Assembly (NCBI GenBank): GCA_964400875.1
Contig: CAYNWK010000015.1
Location: forward strand, 1 to 46,525
DNA length: 46,525 nucleotides
Direction: 5' to 3'
Source: CAYNWK01 sp964400875
Lineage (GTDB): Bacteria; Chloroflexota; Anaerolineae; Anaerolineales; UBA4823
Shown here: one piece after another, positions 26,475 to 33,958 of the stretch
How the letters are laid out: the number at the start of each line of letters is the position of its first letter
How positions within the stretch are numbered: the stretch's first letter is position 1
The notes under the pieces: model-generated
Database searches by the model: none
What the model was told of the DNA's origin: nothing
Seen by the model: the letters and a program-made list of their open reading frames with translations, nothing else
Position numbers and translations under genes: made by a program

Positions 26475-27830
26475 ATGCTCATCATCAATGGTAAGCTGAT
26501 CACCTGGGGTACCCCTAATCGCATCCTTGTGGGGCAGGCGCTGCTTATTCAAGACGGGCTGATCGCCGCCATCGGTCCGCAGGAGGAGCTGATCTCCCAA
26601 CATCCTGAAGCGCAGCAGCTAGACGCGTCAGGGCAGTACGTGATGCCCGGCAATATCTGCGCCCATACTCATTTTTATGGCGCGTTTGCCCGGGGGATGG
26701 CGATTCCTGGCAGAGCGCCGCGAGATTTCCCCGAAATCCTGAAAAAGTTGTGGTGGCCGCTGGATAAAGCGTTGACGTCTGAGGACGTGCGCGCTTCTGC
26801 GCAGGTGATGTTGGTCGATGCAATCCGCCACGGTACCACCACGTTGATCGACCACCATGCATCGCCCAACGCCATTGAAGGGTCTCTTGATATGATCGCC
26901 AGCGTTGTGGACGAGGCCGGCTTGCGCGCGGTGCTGTGTTACGAGGTCACCGACCGGGACGGGCAGGACAAAGCGCTAGCCGGTATTCACGAAAACGTAC
27001 GCTTCCTCGAGCGAGCCGGGCAAGAGCAAATCGCCGGGGGACGAGTGGCGGGGACCTTCGGACTGCACGCCAGCCTGACGCTATCCGAGGAGACCCTGGA
27101 GACCTGCCGTCAAGCCGCCCCGGAGGGGACCGGCTTCCACATCCACGCCGCCGAGCACGAAGCTGATGAATACGACAGCCTAGCGCGCTCCGGCTTGCGG
27201 GTTGTGGATCGTCTAAAACGGCACGGGATTCTGGGCTCCCAAACGATCGTAGCCCACGCGGTGCATGTGGACGCTGTCGAGATGAATTTGTTGGCGGAGA
27301 GCGGCACCTGGGTGAGCCACCAGCCGCGCTCGAATATGAACAACGGCGTGGGCGCGGCCCAGGTTGAAGCCCTGCTGCGCCTGGGGGTAAAGATGTGTCT
27401 GGGAACGGACGGCTTCTCGCATACCATGTGGGAGGAATGGAAGACCGCATACCTGCTGCACAAAGTCTGGCACCGGGACCCACGGCGCATGCCCGCCTCC
27501 GATATCGCTCAGATGGCCGTTTATAACAACGCCGGGCTGGCGGGTCAATTCTTTCCGGAAGCGCCGCTTGGCGTGCTGGAACCTGGGGCGCACGCCGACC
27601 TGATCTTGGTCGATTACCATCCCCATACGCCACTGACCGTTGATAACCTGCCCTGGCAGATCGTCTTCGGTTTTCACGAGAGCATGGTCACGACCACCCT
27701 CGTCGCCGGAGAAGTGTTGATGAAGGACAGGCAGATTCTTATCCTGGACGAGGAGGCTGTCATCGCCCACGCCCGGGAGCTTGCCCCGGATGTGTGGTCA
27801 CGTTATGAAAGCTTTGTCCCTGTAGACTAA
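26475..27830 (+). CDS. ssnA: Putative aminohydrolase SsnA
   Basis: 451 residues from ATG at 26475 (GGAAAGGAA upstream). It is an amidohydrolase-superfamily TIM-barrel protein with metal ligands His64 and His66 ('AHTHF'), 'HIHAAEHE' (222-229), 'AHAVH' (260-264) and Asp312 in 'GTDG'. Segments such as 'LWWPLDKAL', 'IDHHASP' and 'RSNMNN' match SsnA of E. coli, rather than guanine deaminase or TrzN. SsnA is encoded next to ygfM-xdhD in the selenium-dependent Mo hydroxylase region of E. coli and in similar clusters of Firmicutes. Its substrate is not established; hydrolytic deamination of a purine-like ring is the usual suggestion. Confidence 0.92.
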   Translation: MLIINGKLITWGTPNRILVGQALLIQDGLIAAIGPQEELISQHPEAQQLDASGQYVMPGNICAHTHFYGAFARGMAIPGRAPRDFPEILKKLWWPLDKALTSEDVRASAQVMLVDAIRHGTTTLIDHHASPNAIEGSLDMIASVVDEAGLRAVLCYEVTDRDGQDKALAGIHENVRFLERAGQEQIAGGRVAGTFGLHASLTLSEETLETCRQAAPEGTGFHIHAAEHEADEYDSLARSGLRVVDRLKRHGILGSQTIVAHAVHVDAVEMNLLAESGTWVSHQPRSNMNNGVGAAQVEALLRLGVKMCLGTDGFSHTMWEEWKTAYLLHKVWHRDPRRMPASDIAQMAVYNNAGLAGQFFPEAPLGVLEPGAHADLILVDYHPHTPLTVDNLPWQIVFGFHESMVTTTLVAGEVLMKDRQILILDEEAVIAHARELAPDVWSRYESFVPVD

Positions 27831-27845
27831 ATAATAGGAGCATGA

Positions 27846-28514
27846 ATGAGCAAGAGCAATAATCAGCCTCTACCCGTGCTGGCCATTTTAGGCGGCACCG
27901 GCAAGGAAGGCCCTGGATTGGCCATGCGCTGGGCCAGTACAGGTTACCCGGTGATCATCGGCTCACGCCTGACGGAGAAAGCGGAGCGTACTGCGGCTGA
28001 GCTGAACGAGAAATTGGGGATTGACAGCATTCAAGGACTGGAGAACGGCGCAGCGGCCCGCGCAGCCGAGATTTGCGTGCTAACCGTCGTTCACACTGCT
28101 CACAAATCTGCAGTGGAGGGCCTGCGGGAAGACTTGCAAGGCAAAATCCTGGTCGACGCCACCGCGCGGGTCGATTTTCGCGATCCAAAGCCGCCTACGC
28201 CGCCCTCTGCTGCGCGCATGGCTCAGGATAAGCTTGGCCCCGGAGTGCGTGTTGTGGCTGCTCTGCAAAATGTCCCGGCGCATATTCTGAAGCGCAACCT
28301 GGAGGGCAGGCTCGACTCAGCTGTGTTGGTGTGCGCCGATGATGTGGAGGCCGCGGAACGAGTTATGGAATTAATTGAGGCCGGTGGCATGCGCGCCTAT
28401 TTCGCCGGCGATCTGGATAACGCCGTGGTTGTTGAGGGGCTCACCTCGATCTTGATCAGCCTGAACAAACATTACGGCGTCAAGACCGCCAGTATCGGTG
28501 TGACCGGTCTATGA
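27846..28514 (+). CDS. npdG: NADPH-dependent F420 reductase
   Basis: A 222-residue protein preceded by AGGAG. The N-terminal Rossmann fold 'LAILGGTGKEGPGLAMRWA' (about 12-30) and 'IIGSR' provide NADP(H) binding. 'AGDLDNAVVVEGLTSILI' at the C-terminus matches F420H2:NADP+ oxidoreductases. It transfers hydride between F420 and NADP. It is the first of a block of F420 genes and lies 15 nt after ssnA, so the F420 genes are in the same transcription unit as hydroxylase module 1. Confidence 0.92.
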   Translation: MSKSNNQPLPVLAILGGTGKEGPGLAMRWASTGYPVIIGSRLTEKAERTAAELNEKLGIDSIQGLENGAAARAAEICVLTVVHTAHKSAVEGLREDLQGKILVDATARVDFRDPKPPTPPSAARMAQDKLGPGVRVVAALQNVPAHILKRNLEGRLDSAVLVCADDVEAAERVMELIEAGGMRAYFAGDLDNAVVVEGLTSILISLNKHYGVKTASIGVTGL

Positions 28515-28527
28515 ACGCCAGGTTGCT

Positions 28528-29295
28528 ATGACTCTTTCATTGACCCCTTTACCGGGCATCCCACTGATCCGTCAAGGAGACAACTTGGCGGATATTATTT
28601 TGCGCTCGTTAGAACGCGCCCATATAACCTTATCAGATGGGGATATCCTGGTTCTCGCCCAAAAGATCGTGTCCAAGGCAGAAGGTCGCCAGGTCAACCT
28701 ACTGACGGTGAAGCCGTCTTCCCGGGCTGAACAGCTGGCCGAAAGTGCGAAGAAAGACCCGCGCTTGCTTGAGTTGATCTTGCGCGAGAGCAACGAAGTG
28801 CTGCGCGTGCGGGGGGAATTGATCATCGTTGAACACCGGTTGGGTTTCGTTTGCGCCAACGCCGGCATCGATCACTCCAACGTTTGTGGATTGGGGGACG
28901 CGCAGGAGGATTGGGTGCTGCTGCTGCCGGAAGACCCGGACGCCTCAGCCGCGCGCCTGCGCGAGGCGCTCGAGAGCGCCAGTGGAGCGCGCATAGGGGT
29001 GCTGATCATCGATTCCCATGGGCGGTCCTGGCGCATGGGAACGGTCGGGTTTACGATTGGTTTATCCGGACTGCCGGGATTACTCGATTTACGCGGACGG
29101 ATGGACCTGTTCGATTACCAGCTGCGGGTGACGCAAGTCGGCGTAGCCGATGAGCTTGCCGCAGGAGCTTCTTTGGTGATGGGCCAGGCCGCCGAAGGTA
29201 CACCGGTCGTACACGTCCGCGGCTTTCCGTATCCGCTGCGGGAGGGCCATCTGGAGGAGCTGCTCCGCCCGAAGGATCAGGACCTTTTCCGGTAG
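28528..29295 (+). CDS. cofE: Coenzyme F420-0:L-glutamate ligase
   Basis: 255 residues. CofE adds L-glutamate to F420-0 using GTP. The family motifs 'SDGDILVLAQKIVSKAEGR' (about 37-55), 'VRVRGELIIVEHRLGFVCANAGID' and 'DSHGRSWRMGTVGFTIG' are present. It is the single-domain form, lacking the C-terminal reductase domain fused in actinobacterial FbiB. A separate gene two positions downstream encodes a protein like that missing domain. A hairpin followed by T6 overlaps its stop codon, so the next gene may be partly independent. Confidence 0.95.
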   Translation: MTLSLTPLPGIPLIRQGDNLADIILRSLERAHITLSDGDILVLAQKIVSKAEGRQVNLLTVKPSSRAEQLAESAKKDPRLLELILRESNEVLRVRGELIIVEHRLGFVCANAGIDHSNVCGLGDAQEDWVLLLPEDPDASAARLREALESASGARIGVLIIDSHGRSWRMGTVGFTIGLSGLPGLLDLRGRMDLFDYQLRVTQVGVADELAAGASLVMGQAAEGTPVVHVRGFPYPLREGHLEELLRPKDQDLFR

Positions 29296-29311
29296 CCGAT
29301 CCTGCTTTTTT
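29274..29311 (+). terminator. Possible terminator overlapping the cofE end
   Basis: GGATC (29274-29278) pairs with GATCC (29298-29302), possibly extended by GG/CC, and TTTTTT follows at 29306-29311. The stem is short and imperfect, so partial termination within the gene run is the most one can claim. A TACAAT box at 29347-29352 precedes the next gene. Confidence 0.4.
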
Positions 29312-29425
29312 CATGCACTGCTAATACCCTCGCACTGGCGCCGCGGTACAATAAATAAACCAACGAACCTTACGTTAGTTCCTTCAATAGCTTAATTCCA
29401 AACTAAAAAGGAGAGTTTTCTTTAA

Positions 29426-29830
29426 ATGTCGTTAGCGATGATCCCAAGTTCTTACAGGGACCTGTTAGCCGATGAGACACGTGCTTTCGTATATTTAGCA
29501 ACGGTCATGGACGACGGGTCGCCTCAGGTGACCCCAATCTGGTTCAATACCGATGGCGAAAACATCTTGATCAACTCCAAGAAAGGCCGTGTGAAGGATA
29601 AGAACATGCGGGAGCGTCCTAAGGTTGGTTTGCTGATCATGGACCCGAAGGATGAGTACCGCTTCTTGATGGTTCGGGGGACCGTAATAGAAATTCGCGA
29701 AGCTGGCGCAAAAGAGCATATCGACGCCCTGGCTGGGAAATATACCGCCGAGGCCAAATATAAGAATCTAAAGCCCGGTGACGTGCGAGTCACGTATGTC
29801 ATCGAGCCGTTCAGCGTTTACACCCACTGA
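29426..29830 (+). CDS. F420-type split-barrel (PPOX/FDOR) oxidoreductase
   Basis: 134 residues, ATG at 29426 behind AAAGGAG. It is a flavin split-barrel protein with 'ETRAFVYLATVMDDGSPQVTPIWF' and 'LINSKKGRVKDKNMRERPKVGLLI', the pattern of the FDOR-B/PPOX group that binds F420. Such enzymes reduce biliverdin, quinones or unknown acceptors with F420H2. It sits inside the F420 block, consistent with F420 as cofactor. The acceptor is unknown. Confidence 0.88.
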   Translation: MSLAMIPSSYRDLLADETRAFVYLATVMDDGSPQVTPIWFNTDGENILINSKKGRVKDKNMRERPKVGLLIMDPKDEYRFLMVRGTVIEIREAGAKEHIDALAGKYTAEAKYKNLKPGDVRVTYVIEPFSVYTH

Positions 29831-29835
29831 ACTGA

Positions 29836-30456
29836 ATGGCAAGCGTAAGCGCTGTGCAGGGGATCCACCGGTTCTTGCGCTCGCGGCGATCGGTCCGTCG
29901 GTTTCAAGAGCGGCCGGTCAAGCGAGACGTGCTGGAAAGGATACTCGAGTCGGCTACCTGGGCGCCTTCGGCGCATAACCGCCAGCCGTGGCGATTCGCT
30001 GTGCTGACCCAACCTGGAGACAAAGCGAACCTGGCCCGGGCGATGGGTTCCGATTTCCGCCGGGATTTGCAAGACGATGGGCTCTCTGAAGATGAAATCG
30101 AGAAGATGGTCCAGTGCTCACGCCAGCGTTTGGAATCCGCCCCCGCAGTAATCGTCCTCTGTATGGACCTTCTGGTAGGAGATGTTTACCCGGACGAGGC
30201 GCGCCAGCGAGCAGAATATCTCATGGGGGTGCAGGGTGTGGCGCTAGCAGGAGAAAACCTGCTTCTCGCCGCCCATGCGGAAGGTCTGGGAGGAGTGTGG
30301 GTGTGTGCGCCCCTCTTCGCTCAGGACACCGTGCGCCAATGTCTCGATCTCCCTGAGGAATGGGACCCGCTCGGTCTGGTTTTACTCGGATACCCGGAGG
30401 CGATTCCGGAACGGCGCGCACGCCGTGCGGTTACCGAGGTAGCGCGCTTTTATTAG
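29836..30456 (+). CDS. Nitroreductase-fold protein like the FbiB C-terminal domain
   Basis: 206 residues starting 5 nt after the previous gene. 'RRSVRRFQERPVKRDVLERILESATWAPSAHNRQPWRFAVL' has the FMN-binding nitroreductase start in the version seen in FbiB C-terminal domains (charged Arg-rich start, 'APSAHNRQPWRF'). That domain reduces dehydro-F420-0 to F420-0 in the phosphoenolpyruvate branch of F420 synthesis. Placement between cofE and cofD supports this role: the two halves of FbiB are encoded separately here. A general nitroreductase is the alternative. Confidence 0.85.
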   Translation: MASVSAVQGIHRFLRSRRSVRRFQERPVKRDVLERILESATWAPSAHNRQPWRFAVLTQPGDKANLARAMGSDFRRDLQDDGLSEDEIEKMVQCSRQRLESAPAVIVLCMDLLVGDVYPDEARQRAEYLMGVQGVALAGENLLLAAHAEGLGGVWVCAPLFAQDTVRQCLDLPEEWDPLGLVLLGYPEAIPERRARRAVTEVARFY

Positions 30457-30468
30457 GATGAGCTCGAG

Positions 30469-31404
30469 ATGAAAGTCCTTGCTCTGGCTGGGGGAGTTGG
30501 TGGCGCGAAACTGGTCGATGGGCTGGCTCAAAATTTGCCAGCAGGCGACTTGTCCGTTGTGGTCAACACCGGCGATGATTTCGAGCACCTGGGATTGTGG
30601 GTCTGTCCTGACCTGGATACGGTTTGTTATACCCTGGCGGGCCTCGCCAACCCGGATACCGGTTGGGGTCGCAGTAACGAAACCTGGAACGCCCTGGAGA
30701 CCTGGGTGACCCTGGGCGGCCCTGATTGGTTCCGCCTGGGCGACCGAGATTTGGGATTGCATTTGGAACGCACCCGGCGCCTGCATGCCGGAGAATCTCT
30801 CCAGAAAATCACGGCTCACTTTTGCGCTGCCTGGGGGATCGAGCACCTGGTTTTACCGATGAGCGATGACCCCATCCCGACCCGGGTATTGACCGCAGAA
30901 GGTGAGCTACCGTTCCAAGAATATTTCGTCAAATTGCGCTGCCAGCCTATCGTCCGGGGCTTTCGATTCGAAGGCGTTGCCAGGTCGCGCCCGGCGCCCG
31001 GCGTGCTGGAGGCAGTTGGTTCCGCAGACCTGGTGGTGATGTGTCCCTCGAACCCGTGGGTGAGCATCGATCCCATCCTGGCGGTGCCGCGTATTAAACC
31101 GGCGTTGGCAGAGAAACCCATATTGGCGGTCTCACCCATCATCGGCGGTGAAACAGTCAAAGGCCCGGCGGCGAAGATGTATGCTGAACTGGGCATAGAA
31201 CCTTCCGCAAGCGCGGTGGCAGGGCATTATGCCGGTTTGTTGGATGGTTTCGTGCTCGATCGAGTCGATACCGAGCAAGAGGAGGGCATCCAGGCGAATG
31301 GTGTAAAGACATTGGCAACCGACACCTGGATGCGAGTCCAGGTTGATCGCCGCCGGTTAGCGCGTGAGGTTTTGGAATTTGGGCAGCGCTTGCTGTCCAA
31401 ATAA
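30469..31404 (+). CDS. cofD: 2-phospho-L-lactate (or PEP) transferase
   Basis: 311 residues. CofD/FbiA joins the deazaflavin Fo to the activated phospho-acid to form (dehydro-)F420-0. The nucleotide loop 'LAGGVGGAKLVDGL' (about 6-19), 'VVNTGDDFEHLGLWVCPDLDTVCYTLAG' and 'VMCPSNPWVSIDPIL' are characteristic. 'SPIIGGETVKGPAAKMYAELGIEPSASAVAGHY' is also typical of the family. The start ATG at 30469 follows GAGCTCGAG. A 318-bp gap separates it from cofC. Confidence 0.96.
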   Translation: MKVLALAGGVGGAKLVDGLAQNLPAGDLSVVVNTGDDFEHLGLWVCPDLDTVCYTLAGLANPDTGWGRSNETWNALETWVTLGGPDWFRLGDRDLGLHLERTRRLHAGESLQKITAHFCAAWGIEHLVLPMSDDPIPTRVLTAEGELPFQEYFVKLRCQPIVRGFRFEGVARSRPAPGVLEAVGSADLVVMCPSNPWVSIDPILAVPRIKPALAEKPILAVSPIIGGETVKGPAAKMYAELGIEPSASAVAGHYAGLLDGFVLDRVDTEQEEGIQANGVKTLATDTWMRVQVDRRRLAREVLEFGQRLLSK

Positions 31405-31722
31405 CTTGTTCTACCTTAGGAGTCTGTAAGTGTTTAGTTTCTTATGAAATGAAAACCCGTAATATAATAATCACGCGAACTAATTGAGGAGGGTTTGCCA
31501 AGGGAGTATCCTATCCTAGAGAGCTCGCCCAGGTGCAAAGTACGCCGAGCTTTGCAAGAAATCGTTGTTTGTACTTATCCACGTCCTTCTGCGGTTGGCT
31601 AACTGTACGTTGACACCAACAATGTGGTTGATGGTCAATCGCCAGAGCGACAGGCGGCCGCCATTGCAGGCTTAGACAACTTATTTTTACCGGCGGCTTG
31701 CACGACACCTGGAGATATTTCC
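31405..31722 (+). other. Gene-free 318-bp stretch between cofD and cofC
   Basis: This is the only long gap inside the 23-kb run. It holds a TATAAT (31463-31468), a strong GAGGAGG at 31486-31492 not followed by a convincing gene, a small hairpin GCAAAG/CTTTGC (31535-31540 with 31550-31555) and a consensus TTGACA (31610-31615) without a good -10 box. A TTG-started frame of about 40 codons after the GAGGAGG is possible, but spacing is too short and composition is unconvincing. A decayed gene remnant cannot be excluded. Confidence 0.5.
31463..31468 (+). promoter_or_regulatory. Candidate internal -10 box before cofC
   Basis: A perfect TATAAT in an A/T-rich stretch about 260 bp before cofC. The -35 region is weak. 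It could give an internal transcript for cofC and the genes after it. Confidence 0.35.
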
Positions 31723-32364
31723 ATGACCTTATGGGCAATAGTGCCTGTTAAACCGCTCCGCAGGGGCAAATCACGCCTGGCGGAGGTACTTTCAGAAAGC
31801 GAGCGCGCCGAGCTGAACCGGCGTCTGTTAGCGCATACGCTGGATACACTCAGAGCGCTCCCGGAAATCGAACAAATCCTGGTGGTCAGCCGGGACCCAT
31901 CTGCCTTATCGCTGGCCCGTGAGCACGGTGCGCGCACCGTGCAGGAAAATGGCGCGCCGCAGCTCAACGTCGCGTTGACGCGTGCAACCGTCGTAGCGCG
32001 GAATTACGCCACCCGCGGCGTGCTGGTTATTCCCGCAGATCTCCCTTTGATTACACCGGAAGATCTGCGCTTAATCCTGGCCCGTGTTGAAGAACCGCCT
32101 GTGGTCGTGGTCGTTCCCGATCGGCACCGGCAGGGTACCAATGCCTTATTGGTCTGTCCGGCAGGCTTGATCGAGTATGATTTTGGTCCCGACTCCTTCG
32201 AGCGGCATTGTGAGCGCGCTCGCCAGGCCGGCGCCCGCCTGGAGGTTTGCGAGCTGCCTTCGTTAGCGCTGGATATGGATCTACCGGAAGACCTTACGAT
32301 CGTTGGTGATGAGCTGGCTCAATGGAACAACGAATCAATCATTGATGGAGGAGCAAATGTCTGA
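31723..32364 (+). CDS. cofC: 2-phospho-L-lactate guanylyltransferase (CofC/FbiD type)
   Basis: 213 residues from ATG at 31723 ('MTLWAIVPVKPLRRGKSRLA'); the longer open frame from 31624 has no family-like sequence. It is a nucleotidyltransferase fold with the 'VPVKPxxxGKSRL' loop, 'VIPADLPLITPEDL' metal-binding stretch and a C-terminal 'LALDMDLPEDL'. CofC activates phospholactate or phosphoenolpyruvate with GTP for CofD, releasing pyrophosphate. Its last codons overlap the start of the LLM gene by 8 nt. Confidence 0.93.
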   Translation: MTLWAIVPVKPLRRGKSRLAEVLSESERAELNRRLLAHTLDTLRALPEIEQILVVSRDPSALSLAREHGARTVQENGAPQLNVALTRATVVARNYATRGVLVIPADLPLITPEDLRLILARVEEPPVVVVVPDRHRQGTNALLVCPAGLIEYDFGPDSFERHCERARQAGARLEVCELPSLALDMDLPEDLTIVGDELAQWNNESIIDGGANV

Positions 32365-33355
32365 ACGGGTAGCGCTGTATTTACAGGATGCCCACGATCT
32401 GCGCGACGGACTAGAATACGCACGCTATGCCGAAAAGCGTGGCTTCGAGGCAGTCTGGCAGGCTGAATCCCGCCTGGTCCGCGATGCCATCGTACCGATG
32501 GCAGCTTATGCCGCGGTGACAGAGCGGATCAAAGTCGGCTCGGGAGTGATCAACAATTGGACGCGCAACATTGGTTTGTTGGCTGCGACATTCCTGACGC
32601 TTGACGACCTGGCGCCTAACCGCGTCATCTGCGGTATAGGCGCCTGGTGGGACCCGCTGGCGCGCAACGTCGGCATCGAACGGAGAAAACCGCTCACCGC
32701 CATGCGAGAGACGGTCGAGGTCCTTCGCCGCCTGCTGAACATGGAACGGGTCACTTTCCATGGCGAGTTTCACAATGTTGATGGGATCGAACTGGACGTG
32801 GTCCACGGCCGCAGAGAGCCGCGCAACGTGCCGATCATGATCGGCGCGACCGGCGATATGATGATGGAGCTGACCGGCGAGATCGCTGACGGCGTGGTGC
32901 TCAATTACTGCGTACCGCCGGCATATAACGATAAGGCTTTGGAGCTGCTGGAGAAAGGCGCGGAGAAGTCCGGCCGTACGCTTGACGACCTCGACCGACC
33001 TCAGCTGGTGGTCTGTTCGGTAGATGAAGATCACGATAGGGCTATCGACACCACCCGCGAGCTGCTCACCCAGTATCTGGCCCAACAACCGCATATCGCC
33101 AAAGCCTCTGGTGTCTCCAAGGACGTAGTCGCCAAGATCCAATCTACCCTAGGTTGGCCAGCTACGAGAGAACAGATAGGCCAGGCCAAGCATCTGGTCC
33201 CAGAAGAGCTGATCCACCGCATCACCGCCTCCGGTACGCCGGAGGAAGCCCGCGCCAAGGTAAATGAATACCGCAAACACGGCGCGACCGTGCCGATTTT
33301 ATACCCGGTCGGCGGCGACGTGAGACTGCTTATCGATACCTTCGCGGTAGCTTGA
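32357..33355 (+). CDS. LLM-class (F420-dependent) oxidoreductase
   Basis: 332 residues from ATG at 32357 with GGAGGAG upstream, overlapping the cofC end. It is a luciferase-like TIM barrel with 'YARYAEKRGFEAVWQAESRLVRDAIVPMAAYAAVTERIKVGSGV', close in pattern to the Mer (methylene-tetrahydromethanopterin reductase-like) F420 branch. 'VPIMIGATGDMMMELTGEIADGVVLNY' is also typical. It probably uses F420 rather than FMN, in keeping with its operon. No methanopterin genes are nearby, so the substrate is unknown. Confidence 0.9.
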   Translation: MSERVALYLQDAHDLRDGLEYARYAEKRGFEAVWQAESRLVRDAIVPMAAYAAVTERIKVGSGVINNWTRNIGLLAATFLTLDDLAPNRVICGIGAWWDPLARNVGIERRKPLTAMRETVEVLRRLLNMERVTFHGEFHNVDGIELDVVHGRREPRNVPIMIGATGDMMMELTGEIADGVVLNYCVPPAYNDKALELLEKGAEKSGRTLDDLDRPQLVVCSVDEDHDRAIDTTRELLTQYLAQQPHIAKASGVSKDVVAKIQSTLGWPATREQIGQAKHLVPEELIHRITASGTPEEARAKVNEYRKHGATVPILYPVGGDVRLLIDTFAVA

Positions 33356-33388
33356 GAGCATCCGTGTCCGATCAATAGCCAAGATAAT

Positions 33389-33925
33389 ATGACCCTTCCC
33401 TCAAATTCCAAGCACGAATTACAACCCAACTCTCGCCACTGTTTCGTGTGCGGCCTGGACAATCGCTTTGGGCTGCGTTTGCGGTTCTATGAGACCGGCC
33501 CTGGTGAGGTGACCGCCGAATACACCGTCCCCGAGCATTTTCAAGGGTATCCCGGAGTTGTCCACGGCGGCATCGTCGCGGCTATGCTGGACGAGCTGGC
33601 TGGTCGCGTCCACATGGTCGGCGACCCGCCGCGTTTCATGTTCACAGCCCGCCTGGAGGTGCGCTACCGGAAAAACGTCCCGGTTGGGCGTCCCTTGCGG
33701 CTGGTTGGCTTGGCCGGAAAAAGACGAGGTCGATCCGCCGAGGCCACCAGCCAGATATTCGGCCCTGAAGGTGCCTTGCTGGCCGAAGCCCATGCAGTAC
33801 TCGTTGACGTTCCTGAAGAAGTGCTTGCCGAATCCGATCTGGAAGGGCTGGGCTGGCAGGTATATCCGCGTGATATGGCGCAGCCTGTTGAGAGTAAGGA
33901 TTGGAAGCTCGGCATCGGCGAATGA
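33389..33925 (+). CDS. PaaI-type hotdog thioesterase
   Basis: 178 residues. 'HCFVCGLDNRFGLRLRFY' near the N-terminus and 'GVVHGGIVAAMLDELAG' with the catalytic Asp/Glu helix identify a PaaI-family acyl-CoA thioesterase. It should release CoA from an acyl-CoA, possibly an aromatic or hydroxylated one. The gene is 33 nt after the LLM gene and 33 nt before hydroxylase module 2, so a CoA-thioester intermediate in the pathway is plausible; some related Mo enzymes act on CoA esters. Confidence 0.88.
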   Translation: MTLPSNSKHELQPNSRHCFVCGLDNRFGLRLRFYETGPGEVTAEYTVPEHFQGYPGVVHGGIVAAMLDELAGRVHMVGDPPRFMFTARLEVRYRKNVPVGRPLRLVGLAGKRRGRSAEATSQIFGPEGALLAEAHAVLVDVPEEVLAESDLEGLGWQVYPRDMAQPVESKDWKLGIGE

Positions 33926-33958
33926 TGGACCTGGAAAATAGTAAACAGGAAAGCCAAC

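Noticed and set aside
29836..30456. Oxygen-insensitive nitroreductase for xenobiotics
   Set aside because: The sequence start and operon place fit the FbiB C-terminal domain better, though the general class cannot be fully excluded.
31495..31617. Small TTG-started gene behind GAGGAGG
   Set aside because: Spacing between GAGGAGG and TTG is only about 2 nt and the product of about 40 residues has no recognisable character.
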